This document shows positions 8,376 to 18,870 of a DNA stretch of 64,000 bases, piece after piece (position 1 is the first letter of the stretch; every line of letters begins with the position of its first letter). The notes beneath the pieces were generated by a model. It was not told where the DNA came from and did not search any database. It saw nothing but the letters and a program-made list of their open reading frames with translations. The DNA lies in the NCBI RefSeq assembly GCF_019649055.1, contig NW_026570221.1:2170001-2234000 (forward strand). The letters are read 5' to 3'. The stretch is from Paramacrobiotus metropolitanus. Lineage: Eukaryota > Tardigrada > Eutardigrada > Parachela > Macrobiotidae. Made by a program: the position numbers and the translations under genes.

Positions 8376-10883
8376 ATGGCTGAACGGAGCCAACCCAACC
8401 AAATCGTGGCGAGAAAGGGACAAAGACCAGCGGTAAAGAAGGTAACGGGGGATCCTTTGACGAATTATAACGAGGACTGCCCGGATTGTAAACGAAATAA
8501 CATCCTGTCGAACGAACGTTTCCCATGCTGGACTTGCGTGGTGGCAGTACCGAACCAAGCAGTAGTGGTACCAGAAGAGGCGAGAAGGGGTAACCTCGAT
8601 GTGTTCCGGCATTTGGTTACGGGAGACACATGGATGAAACTGTCACCAGAAGACCGGATGATATTGGAAGATAAATACAGAATGTGGGTCGGACGCAGAC
8701 CGGGATGGGATATCACCCTTGAACCGCCGAAAACACCGGAAGCGGATGCGTTCAGGAAGAAGTTTGAAGAAGACACGATGAGAATGGTACAGGAAAAGCG
8801 CGAGGCAGAGCGAAAGCGCTTAGAAGAAAAGGAGAAAGCTGCGGCAGAGAAGGGTTTAGCCGATGCAGCTAAAGGTCACGCGGGAATTAACGTACCCGCC
8901 CCATTCGCGATACTGAAGAAACAAGATGAAGGAGAAGCAGCTGTGATCAGACAGTCACTGATACAGCAGATTGACATCATATTGCAAGACCCACTGGCTG
9001 TGTCGAAAGAAGAATATAAGGTCTTCTTGGATGAAAAGGTCAGCCTAACGAAAGGAAACAGACCATCCCAGGTTATCAAAATCGCGATCGAAGAACGAAT
9101 CGACAGGATGCGAAACTTTCGAAAAAGAGAGAAAGATGTGGTTGAGGCCCTTCGGAACTTCAAGAAAGAGGAGTTCAAACGCCCAAAATCGCCTCAAAGA
9201 GATGATCGCAACCGCGGCTATGAAAGGTCATCAGACCGCTCCCGAGAAAGGTCATGGGACAGACATCATAACGACCGATACAGTGGATACGCGAGAGATA
9301 CGCGTACGTCGGAGCAAAAGAGAAGGGATGAAGAACGTATCCGACGTGAAAAAGAACAAAGAGAAAAGCGCCGCCAAGAAGAAGCGGAAGAAAAGCGCTT
9401 GGCGGAGGAATACAGGAAAATCAACGAAACCTGTAATAGGCAGCAGGAGAAGGAACGGGCTGCTAAGGAAACGCAGAATCGCGATTCACAGAATCGAGAA
9501 GGAAGAAGTGAGGGCTCGAGTAAATCAACATCCTCAAAGGGGCCATATGATCAAGAGTGGGTCCAGGATAACTTGAATATGGATGATTATGAGTTTGGAG
9601 ATAAATCTTACAACAGTAAAAGGTCATCCAGCTCAGAAAGCCACCGCACGCCTAAGAGCCCGCGCAGAATGCAATCAGTAGTTCATTCTGTTTGTTCAAC
9701 GTTCAAGTCAGCCGAGAAACAACCGGCACAGCAGATGGATGAGGTCATGGAATGTAGTCCAGCATCCTCAAATGTCATTGAAGTCCATGGAGACGAGGAC
9801 ATGCGACCGTCGAGACGAAACATCATCTTCGATCTGGAGCGACAACTTACAAGCGCAGAGACGGCGAGTAATGCACCGCCAGAATCGGAATCAGAGAAGG
9901 GCGACCAGAAAGGTCAATCAAAGGTCACGGCTCCGAGGAGACAATCCCTACAAACCATTGAGCTGGTATATGAAATGAACGACATCATGGAACAGACGAA
10001 CGAGATTTGCCGTTCAGTGGGCATTGCTCCGGATAATAAAGAAGAATTCGATAAGGTGTACTGGCTTCTCATGAACTTGCGCCAGGTCATCAACGATTCG
10101 GGATATGCGAAGGAGTACGAGTATGGGCAATGGGAAGATCTGATCATAACGCAAGAGTCAGCGAATCTTCATTACTTCCCGACGAGAGAATGCGGCCTTG
10201 TCAGTTTGATCGACCTGAGTCTCTTGGAAACACCGTTGGACACACCGGATCCAACAGGAATGACACAGTTCCAGTATAGAGACATCAAGGAAAGACGTCT
10301 GCACGTGGCACAATTTGTGTTACGCCATGTAAATCCGGCGCTGAGACTCCTCGCAGGAAGGGCTGCGTTGGGATTAGTGGTGAAACCAGATTCGCCACCT
10401 GATCACCGTGCCACGATCCAAAAGATTTTTGCAGCAAGGCTTGGCCATTACGAAACGCACCACCAGTTGAGAAAGAGCGCTCAAAGAGGTACGGAGATAC
10501 CGCCGGCACTGATTGCGCAGGTCATAAAGTTGGGAACACCAGTAGCGAACTTCAGCACTTCGGAAACGGTCAAAAAGCAGCTGAAGGATGTTCAAAGGGC
10601 GATGACTTACGACGAAGATCTTAGACGTCAAGCGCAAATGCACGCTCACCGATGTGCAGAACGGATTAGAATTACGATGGGAACACGGTTCATTCAGCCG
10701 TCCGACTTCGTCTATGACTTCATCCAAGAGATCAGTGTCAACAAAAACAGTTATCGACCCGAAATTGCGCGACAGCCGCAGGACAATGAAATGAGTCGAC
10801 GCGGACGAAGAAACCAACAGCTGCACTTGGATTATGTCGAATTGTGCAAAGGTCACGAGACAATCCATACGATGAAGGATTGA
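8376..10883 (+). CDS. Extra ORF 3 of copy A: Cys-cluster, Arg/Ser-rich and coiled-coil protein
   Basis: The 835-residue ORF starts with a possible zinc-binding cluster, CPDC ... CWTC (residues ~35-60), followed by a long helical region rich in Glu, Lys and Arg. Around residue 280-330 is an R/S/D-rich stretch of RS-domain type, followed by a strongly charged coiled coil (EEKRLAEEYRK type). The C-terminal ~270 residues look globular and mostly helical. I recognise no family. It is the last ORF before the 3' UTR and is missing from copy B. It could be a structural or nucleic-acid-binding accessory protein; nothing in the sequence decides this. Confidence 0.7.
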   Translation: MAERSQPNQIVARKGQRPAVKKVTGDPLTNYNEDCPDCKRNNILSNERFPCWTCVVAVPNQAVVVPEEARRGNLDVFRHLVTGDTWMKLSPEDRMILEDKYRMWVGRRPGWDITLEPPKTPEADAFRKKFEEDTMRMVQEKREAERKRLEEKEKAAAEKGLADAAKGHAGINVPAPFAILKKQDEGEAAVIRQSLIQQIDIILQDPLAVSKEEYKVFLDEKVSLTKGNRPSQVIKIAIEERIDRMRNFRKREKDVVEALRNFKKEEFKRPKSPQRDDRNRGYERSSDRSRERSWDRHHNDRYSGYARDTRTSEQKRRDEERIRREKEQREKRRQEEAEEKRLAEEYRKINETCNRQQEKERAAKETQNRDSQNREGRSEGSSKSTSSKGPYDQEWVQDNLNMDDYEFGDKSYNSKRSSSSESHRTPKSPRRMQSVVHSVCSTFKSAEKQPAQQMDEVMECSPASSNVIEVHGDEDMRPSRRNIIFDLERQLTSAETASNAPPESESEKGDQKGQSKVTAPRRQSLQTIELVYEMNDIMEQTNEICRSVGIAPDNKEEFDKVYWLLMNLRQVINDSGYAKEYEYGQWEDLIITQESANLHYFPTRECGLVSLIDLSLLETPLDTPDPTGMTQFQYRDIKERRLHVAQFVLRHVNPALRLLAGRAALGLVVKPDSPPDHRATIQKIFAARLGHYETHHQLRKSAQRGTEIPPALIAQVIKLGTPVANFSTSETVKKQLKDVQRAMTYDEDLRRQAQMHAHRCAERIRITMGTRFIQPSDFVYDFIQEISVNKNSYRPEIARQPQDNEMSRRGRRNQQLHLDYVELCKGHETIHTMKD

Positions 10884-12288
10884 AAGCGCGAATGGTCGAC
10901 GCGAGAGATCATCTGATCCGTATCCAACGCAGACGTGACCGAAATCGGCACAGTGGTACTAGCAGCCGGAGCGAAGGAGACGAGCTGCAGGAGAGGAAAG
11001 GAACCTCGAGATCGAACGTCTGATCGTAATGAAAAGAAAGACGACGTTTCGATCGGAACCGCGACAATGGTTCAAATGATCAGTGATGACCTTTAGGGCA
11101 TCGCTGATGTGCTAGTTACGGCCATCAGTCGGCAGCACGAGAATGGTGATAAAGGTACAGTATCAGGGCGAAGGAGACATAACTTGTTGAACTGTCATAT
11201 CGTTTGTGTTTCTATTGGTTTCAGAGTTTTGTTGCAGAGGATCAAGGCGATCCGAAATATGGGGAGTTACGGAGGTCATCCGGCCCTCGAAGCAGGAAGA
11301 GTAACGGCGCTAACCGGCCTTCCTCATTACATTTAAAACGTCACTTTTAGAGTGTAGTTGCGGCCTACTGAGTCGGCACACTCTCGCGGAATGACAGAAG
11401 CCACAAGGGTGAAAAAGAGAAAGAGTTCAAGAAAATAGGAGTAAAACTTTCAGATGTTGAGGTTACGGCGATCACCGGCCTCAGAAGAAAGAGGAGTTAC
11501 GGCGTTAACCGGCCCTCGAACCTGGTAAGGAAAAGAAAAAGTGCGCGTCAATTTGCACTACACGGGAAAGAAAAGGATGTGCGATCGAAGAAAATGGTTG
11601 AAAAGAAGGATGACCTTTACAAGGGAGGCAAGCAGAAATGCTTGAAAGCCAAAAATCGGCTAAGTTCCTCCATGACCTTTAATATGGAACTCATTATGGA
11701 ACAATGGATGACCTTTTGGGATCGTCATGGCCCAAACGAGTCGCACATCAAAGAAAAAGGGATGACCTTTGAGAACTTCACGGCTCAAGAGAGTCATCGA
11801 GAAAAAGAGAATGACCTTACCAGGGAGGAAGCATTAAGCTTGTCTTTCAAGACGTCCCTCCATGTCCAAGAGGAAGAATCTCATTTTGCAGAAGTCGTAC
11901 TTGATACGCAATTATTCCAAAGAGGAAGCATCAGTATTGCAAAAAGTCGTACTTGATACGCACCTTATTCCTTAAAGCGGATCTCTCATTGTGATGAAAA
12001 GATTGCTCAACAGAGCGGAATGGACCAAAGCGGATTACGGTTGACAGGACCCAGTGACCTTTAGGAGTCGGAGGATCCTAGTCGTTTTGATAATGAATTC
12101 TGTTGATATTTTTTACTGTTTTTACTTTTGTTTCGAGATCTCTTTATTCACACATGTAATTGGAATTTGTGATGTTAAAAAGAGATTAAATCTCGATGTT
12201 TTATTAATCGCACAGACGAGCCGTCAAGGATCCCAAGGAATTGGATGTGGATTTGCTTCGACGGAGCTCAGCCTCCCTCCCAGAGGCA
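10884..12288 (+). other. 3' UTR of copy A
   Basis: The UTR holds five copies of an imperfect GTTACGG-x(4-6)-ACCGGC segment with short flanking inverted arms (about 11267-11290, 11299-11322, 11350-11373, 11459-11482, 11492-11516). It also has two copies of AAGTCGTACTTGATACGCA (11892-11910, 11944-11962) and a CAAGCA/TGCTTG hairpin at 11629-11644. TGACCTTT motifs all lie in the sense orientation (11089, 11610, 11669, 11707, 11763, 12054). Matching segments occur in the 3' part of copy B. Confidence 0.7.
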
Positions 12289-12556
12289 TGTGAGCGCAGG
12301 CGTACATGCGTACACCCTCGCTTTGGCAGTCTGTTGTGTTTTGCTGCACGCCCGCCTTACGCGTGGCGGAAGCACGCTGTTCTGCACGCACCCGCACTGT
12401 GTGGCGGCTACGTGCGCATTTTCCACGCTTGCTGCAGTCAGCAATGCGGAGTTGTCCATGAGGAAATTCTATCGAATTTAGTCTGCGTTATATAAATTCC
12501 TAGCAAACACGCCGTTTCTCGCTTTCCGTAGCGTAGGCGCATTTATAGCATTGCTA
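12289..12556 (+). repeat. Provisional 3' LTR of copy A
   Basis: It begins with TGTGAGCG right after the CAGAGGCA segment shared with copy B. Beyond the first eight bases it is too diverged from copy B's LTR for me to align. A TATATAAA box sits at 12489-12496. The right boundary is not proven. Confidence 0.4.
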
Positions 12557-12611
12557 GGCTTTTTGGTAGGCAGAATTCCGTCAATTCTGTTCCTACGCGT
12601 GAACCTTCATT

Positions 12612-13480
12612 GGGTCCACGCTTTCAGATCCTTCGCATCGAACAAAAGTATGAGCGTGCGAACGTCTTCGCACGAGGCGTCTTCGCACAAGTGCGAATTG
12701 ACCAATACCGAGCATCCGGATGTGGTTGTGATTATTTCAAAAACAGACATTGATTGTATTTGTGCAATTAGTTATTACGTAGCATCAACAATAAAAGGTC
12801 ATTCCTCTGCCAAAACCATAGTACGGTTTCATCCGGGTGCAATAAAATGCTAATAGGATATTTGTGAGTTTGACAGCGAGCCAGTCCATGTTTTAATTTG
12901 TTGAAAAGGATGTCAAATGTCGAGCGGGACATGCGGAAGTAATTGAAATGCCGCTGAGGATCGTGTTGACGGAGATCTTTTATCAGAATGGCAAACTCTC
13001 CATTTATGCCCCGATTAATATTAATGTCTCGCACATGAAATTTTCGTGAGGATTTTTTGGCGAAATGGCGCGAGATCAAAACGCTAGACAGCAGAATGGT
13101 CAACAACAAACGTTTTTTTTGGCAGAATGTTTGGACGCATTTTTCCGGGGAAGAATTCAGTTCGGAGTGAGAATATTATTACGGGTTATCTTATTATCCT
13201 AACAATATTCAAGATTTTGGCCGGTTATAAATTTACTGCAAAATGCTGTGGCTCTCGACCTGAATCCCGTAAATTCTGCGCTCATGGCCTGCTCAAGGCG
13301 GAGCTAGTCTCAATTTATTTTAAGAGTTCGATGAAGTGTGAGTGCTCACATTTTAAGCAAATTTTGTTCGAACTTTTTCTTCGGTTCGCACCTCTCGCAC
13401 TTTTTGGTGCGAAGAAAAGCTTCGAACTGTGCGAAGGAAAAAAGTTCGATGAAATTTGCATCGCACTTGAAGTGTGGCCC
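12612..13480 (-). mobile_element. PIF/Harbinger-like transposon remnant
   Basis: It encloses the transposase fragment below. The ends look like imperfect inverted repeats: GGGTCCACGCTTTCAG at the left and, on the other strand, GGGCCACACTTCAAG at the right, both followed by a TCGAAC-containing segment. I could not find a matching 3-bp target duplication, so the limits are tentative. Confidence 0.45.
12768..13109 (-). pseudogene. Harbinger transposase, N-terminal fragment
   Basis: The 113-residue ORF has the HARBI1/PIF N-terminal signature: an R-x-(F/Y)-x-V-R-D-I start, GEFAILIKDLR, then F-x-YFRMS-x-S-TFDIL and a PI-x(6)-E-x-(L/V) segment. The DDE nuclease core that should follow is absent, so this is a truncated fragment. 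Confidence 0.65.
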
Positions 13481-13789
13481 TAGCATAAGCAGCCGAAGAA
13501 TTTTTCATAGTCGGGGTAGAAAGACGACTGAGCAGAGGAGATTTTAACATGCTTTTGTTCAGTGTCCTGCTTGAACAAAGACGTCAGATCCGCTTTGCTA
13601 GATTTTCTATCATGTCGTGATCTCGCTCTTACGATTAAACTGCACTTTCTCTAATTACGCGGCTGTTACCCGCTTCAAATAAGTAGCAGTGTTACCAGTT
13701 GGGATTGTGTGCCGTTTTCGAATTACCAGAACCGCCAAAATTTCTTCCCAGTGTACTTGATGTTTTCGCAATAACAACAAATTTTTAAT

Positions 13790-16256
13790 ATGGATGCTCA
13801 AGCGGTGCATCACACTCCGCCGAGTCGACAAATGGGTTTTATGAATTTTGTGCTTGTTCAGTTGAAGAATGGTGATTGGTGGCTGGGCCGCATTACCGAT
13901 ATTGAAGGCGAGCGATACTACATTGATTTCATATCCAGAACGGTAGGCACGCGCTGGATACATTCCCGTTATATTTTTCCCTATAATGTCGCTTATTCAA
14001 CCCTGAAGCCGAAAACCCTGGCGGATTTCCACACGGCGCCACCCATCGCACATGTTGCCATCCGGGATGCTGACCAAGGACCCTATGTCATTCGTCCCGG
14101 GTACGGCGAATAAATTAAACTTTTTTTGTTCAATAAAGTAGACCATTGAATCGAAAGGCCTACAACTTAAATTGACACATTCCAGGTACGTGATTTGGGC
14201 ACCCCGATGTTTTTACTACGCACCGCGAAATGAGCGGGTTGACGCAGTCGGCCCACCGCGATACAGAGTCGTGCATGGCTATCAGATTGTGCGGCTTCCC
14301 CGGCCGAGCGATCCGTCATTTCATGATGGTCGCACTGGATTCCTCTGGACCAAACATATCCTTCACTACAACGTGATCAGGACAGACGCGATTCAGACAA
14401 GTGACCTGCCCATACTAAAAGAGTGTATTGAATATGCGTGTACTCGCTGTTTTCCTACTGAGTCGAATGATGGCACGGATCCGGAAATAATCCCTGTCAA
14501 GCGGATTTATAGTATTCGAGTTGAAAACGACACCGTGACGTTCATCTGTGGCGAGCGGCGCAATGACGAAAAACCACAGCGTGCTCGTGCCATACTTGAC
14601 CCAACACGGCAGAGTGACGCCTGGCTGCGCGATGGCCTGGATCGATTCTGGACCAATCATCTCAGCCAACTTGCCATAGCGCACGTACAGCCTGTAAACT
14701 CGCCATCCGAAGTGTTAGTGACAAGTAAGATATGTTGATCCCTCCTCGTGATTAACACTATGACTGTGCATAATACAATGTATCTGCGGCCTATTTATTA
14801 ATGTAGTACGGATAAATGATTAGTATAACTCAACAAGTTTAATAGAGCAAAAACGTGAAATGCAACATCGTTACAAGGAATTTTAAGAATTAGTTTCTAT
14901 GAAATCAGCAGTTTTATAGGTTACCTGGTACCAAAATTATTAAACTATTAAAAAACATACTCTACAGTACTACCCTTGTAATCACACTTACTGCATACAC
15001 GACCAGCCCGATCAACGTCAGATGTTTAAAATCTAAACTTTTTGGTGAAGATACAAGGAAGTATTATTAAGCTTTTACTCATAATGTCCATTAACACTAT
15101 CGCGGCCAATCTCAGATGAGCAACACAACTTCCGCTCAGAAACTACCACGACTCGATACCACAGTATTTAGTTTGGTATGGTATTGATTATTATTTTACT
15201 TCGTTGTTTGCAGGATGCTTCCAAGATATTCCAGCAAATCTCATGGAAAATATTTTATTGCTTCTGGATGTTCTTTCCCAGTTTGCTACAAAAAGGTGCG
15301 TAACCGGCGACCGGGGTTGCTGGAACTATCCAAATTATTACGAATAATGAGTAGGCGATCATTGTTTCAAACAACCGTCCGCGTACCTTTTGTCGTTTCA
15401 CGTTTATTGTGTACCAAGATAAAACTGTTTAAAAATAACTAACACACAGGGTGCTCTATGTGTTAATTTCAGCGTCTGCTCATTGTGGCGCTCGCTTCTG
15501 GATACGGCTACTCACCAGCATGTATTCGTGGACGCACCCAGTGTCCAATCCAACGTCCAACTGGATTCCATCACGGCACGGACGGAGCAGCGTTGCGCCT
15601 ATAAATTCGCGGTGCTTCTCGAGAAATCCCTTTCGGCCGACATGCGTGTTCTCACCATCAGCAATACGGTATACAGAAACGAGGATCCCACAACATGGAC
15701 ATACCACACACTAACCGAAGTCATTGTACGCTTGCTGCGTCTGAAGGGAATTGTACTCGACATCCTCTGCATTAAAGACGGCAACGCGGTGCCGATGCAA
15801 CTCTCGTTCACTATGGGAGGCCACACCACGAGTTACGCGTGCACCTGTCCGTATTTAGCGCAGTGCCTCCCTGTCTGTCGGCAGTTGATGGTGATGAACC
15901 GGACTTTCGGGTGTGTACTGCTGGACAAGCGGGATTATGTCCGCACCTTGTATGAAAAAATGGGCATTAGTCGGTTTCACTCCGCTCACACCTATCATCC
16001 GAGTGCTACATTGCGCCGTTTAACTATTCCGGGTACCGCATCAGAAGGAGAATTAATGCGCACTGTGTTATCAGCAATGGAAAACGTCGGTTTGCCAGCT
16101 GAGCCGGCCGTAGTAAACAGGATCGCCGGTGCTCATGCGCGAATGCTGGAAACTCTAGCTTATCCCGACGACTGGGATTTGGTGCGGATTGTTCTACAAG
16201 TGTATGTGAATCTTCTGAGTTATTACAAAGACCAGTTAGTTGCTGTGCGGGATTGA
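13790..16256 (+). CDS. F-box protein with N-terminal barrel-like (Tudor/chromo-type) region
   Basis: Four exons splice in phase: 13790-14100, 14186-14724, 15214-15295 and 15473-16256 (571 residues). Donors are GTACGG, GTAAGA and GTGCGT; acceptors are TTCCAG, TTGCAG and TTTCAG. Residues ~15-55 resemble a Tudor-like barrel (VQLKNGDWWLGRI ... YYIDF) and a second such segment follows (YRVVHGYQIVRLPRP). Exon 3 and the start of exon 4 form an F-box: DIP-x-NLMENILLLLDVLSQF then VCSLWRSLL. The C-terminal ~230 residues are unassigned. F-box proteins link targets to SCF ubiquitin ligases through Skp1; the N-terminal region would be the target or chromatin reader (inference). I recall a large tardigrade family with this layout but cannot check it here. 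Confidence 0.8.
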
Positions 16257-17387
16257 TAAGGCTCGGTCATTTTGCAGATACAATGGGTTTTGGCCGGACG
16301 GGTCGGCGCGCCAGTGGGACAATGTTGATCTGCGAGAACTGGACATCCCCCATCTCGCTCATATAGCACTTCATGTTTTGGATAGCCTTTTTCAACTATG
16401 AAACGGAAATGGCATCTTTAATAATTGCATAATTTTGCCTTTTACATTCAGTGTTACGGGTTTTTTTAGCTATACGTTGGATCTATATTTACGAATTGGT
16501 TGTGCGAAAGTACAGGAAGTGTTCCCCTCACTTCGTGTAACATGCTGTATGTACCAAAATCGTAGACGTATTAGCAGTTGGTCGTAGAATAAATTTCGGC
16601 ACGCCGCAATGTAAGCTGCAGCCTAAACATAAGGCTGGACTGACCGTGATATGTATGCGAGTCCTAATATGACTATGTATGTGTATTTCTGCCGGCATCA
16701 AAGTTTTGCCTTTAATTTTGTTTGCACAAGAAACTTGTCGATGTTGCCAACTTGCCATGCTGCTGCATACAAGAACAAACCAGAAAAATGTTAAATCACG
16801 GAATTTATTCTGACTGTGTGATAAACAATGATGAACAAAAATCACGGCAAATTTTTGACCCCAGAACTACATCTACACAGCGCAATGTATTTGATATTCG
16901 TGCGATGATCTAACGTTTCGCAGACATACATTCGCAAAATTAATTTTGCCGAATATCCAGTGATTGCTATTCTCGGTATTCTTTAGCTGGCATTGGTTTG
17001 TTTTCCTTTTGCACGTTATCTGCTGTACCATGTTTGCCCCTGTCTGCAAGTCAGATTTCGGTAGACACGTGTTACTTATGTCACGAAGAAGGTCTGACAC
17101 CTCCTCGAAATACAGATAAATCTGGATGTGGAAGACGCGGGTCTTCTACAAATAAAGAGTTTATTACCCAAAAGGGGAAAAATACAGACATAGGGAAAAT
17201 GGAAGCAATAAACCGAGCATTTCCATAGGAAATGCATGAAATCTACATCAGCAGCCACCGAGGTCGGCTGCTCTATACATCAAGCACACAGCGTGACACT
17301 TACGTCAGCTGTCTTTGGGCGCGCCATGTCCAGAGATGCGATATATACTGAGACACGCGCCGCACCTACGATCAGCTTAACGGGGTA
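16257..17387. other. No gene seen
   Basis: AT-rich intergenic sequence. Several short ORFs lack codon structure or splice support. Confidence 0.6.
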
Positions 17388-17389
17388 TA

Positions 17390-17903
17390 CCATGAAACTT
17401 CTCTACAACATACACCCTCCGTTCCAGGCTTTCTGAATGTTACACAGGGGTGTATGTTATACAGAAGCACTGCCCCCAATTGGCACTGGCCCCAGGGGCT
17501 CAGGGGCACAGCCTCCGGGGTGTTACTTAACCAAACAATTAACAAAATATCAGAGTATGCACATTATGCGGTCTGAATGTTGGTTTTGCTGCCCTTTTGT
17601 ATGCCTGGAGTTGGAAGATCCGGTACTAAACAGATTAAAAACAGAAGCCGGAACTTCCTTTTAGAGACACCGAAATGGTTTTTTTCCCCAGCCTAGCAAA
17701 CCGTATGTTACGCAGGGGTTGAATAAGCTGGTAAAAATGTTACCGGTTCCATAAAAGGTGTATGTTATAGCTGTAAAAGGGTGAATGTTATACAGAGAAC
17801 TGCCCCTGTGTTATAGTCTACCGGACGGTTTGGTTCCCAGCCTCATGTATGTTGTAAAGGGGTGAATGTTATAGGAAGGTGAATGATAAGAGGAGTTTCA
17901 CTG
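17390..17903. mobile_element. pogo/Tigger-like MITE (TA target)
   Basis: The ends are imperfect inverted repeats: CCATGAAACTTCTCTACAAC at the left and CAGTGAAACTCCTCTTATCA on the other strand at the right. TA flanks both sides. The interior repeats GGTGTATGTTATA-type segments inward of both ends. There is no ORF, so it is non-autonomous. Confidence 0.5.
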
Positions 17904-17905
17904 TA

Positions 17906-18870
17906 TTGTACTTCTTCAACAACGATTACGTGGTGTAATTCTGGTCAACCAGATTGTAGAACTGCCATAATTGGTTTGTTACGTACCTTCAAGTAACAGT
18001 GCACCCAAAAAAACGAGGACGATTTATGGCAGTAATGTATTTTGGTAAAATAAAAATAGTGCCATACGTGGGTGTCCAAATCAGGCCGTTCTATGGACTA
18101 TCGAATGAATCGACGCAAACGCATTTGGCTATCTTAGGGGAAGAGAATGAATAGGCGTATGCTGTACATATTATTACTGCTTTCACACTTTTGAATTTCT
18201 TAAAAGTATTCGGCACGTACGACTCGGTATGAGTTCGTACAATCAGACGTGTTAACTGCGGCAATTAACTTTGGTAAAATGCCGTGACATTGCGCACGAT
18301 TCATTAGCTCCACAATGGCAGCTACTGTAGGCATGCCACTACGGCGCTACGCTTCCTCCCGTACTACGGTTCAGTTAGTGTGGAATGTGCAGTTCCGTTT
18401 TCAAATAACAAGCATTTGAAACTAATTTTTTACATACCGAATACATAAGCAACTGCTCACAGCGGACTCCATTTTGGTTTTTTTACTGGGCATACGTCAC
18501 TGAGATGCATACGTTTTTTTGGATACATGTTTTGTTTGTTGCCGGAAGGCAAAGGTTGCCTGGTTCTGAGTTTCATGGCTAGCCAACAATATGAGAAGTG
18601 TCGTCAGTTCCGGTCGATAAAAAATCATCTGCTCCGCTCGAGGCTATTTGCAACCTATCCGACGTATTGCATCAGGCAGCGAAAGCATGATAGAAAAAAG
18701 CAAACAATTTTGCAATGAGGCACTGACTTTTCATCCAACGCTAACGGCACATTGCCGGCTTATTTCATAAAAACCAGACAATATCCTACACACAGAACGG
18801 CTTGCGTTTCGTTTTTTCTACCTACTGCATTTTGTAATCGACTATACTCAGACCCTTTTCCTGCTTTTCC
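17906..18870. other. No gene seen
   Basis: Intergenic sequence upstream of the astacin-like gene. I see no clear promoter motif beyond scattered AT-rich stretches. Confidence 0.5.

Larger units (their letters stand above)
1..12556 (+). mobile_element. Giant Ty3/Gypsy-type LTR retrotransposon, copy A (5' part outside window)
   Basis: The element enters the window inside RNase H and runs through integrase, three further long ORFs and a 1.4-kb 3' UTR. Its 3' end is placed by homology with copy B: both share a GGATCCTAGTC segment, then a GGAGCTC...CAGAGGCA segment, followed by TGTGAGCG, which is the LTR start in copy B. The LTR would begin at 12289; its right limit (about 12556, at TAGCATTGCTAG) is a guess from the TAGCATTAG end of copy B. 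If its missing 5' part resembles copy B, the whole element would be about 24 kb. The integrase frame has no stop in this copy. No 5' LTR or target duplication can be checked here. Confidence 0.85.

Noticed and set aside
2874-10883. An env gene downstream of integrase
   Set aside because: The three ORFs have no signal peptide, membrane segments or glycosylated ectodomain.
1-12000. KGH, KVT and ERS peptide repeats as a protein motif
   Set aside because: The same octamer produces all three in different frames and also lies in non-coding parts, so the DNA motif explains them.
12245-12495. Overlapping Cys/Arg-rich ORFs as small secreted proteins
   Set aside because: They lie in the provisional LTR of copy A and are open in several frames because of GC-rich composition.
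14172-14738. Separate gene starting at the ATG at 14172
   Set aside because: That ATG lies in the intron upstream of the acceptor at 14185; exons 1 and 2 join in phase instead.
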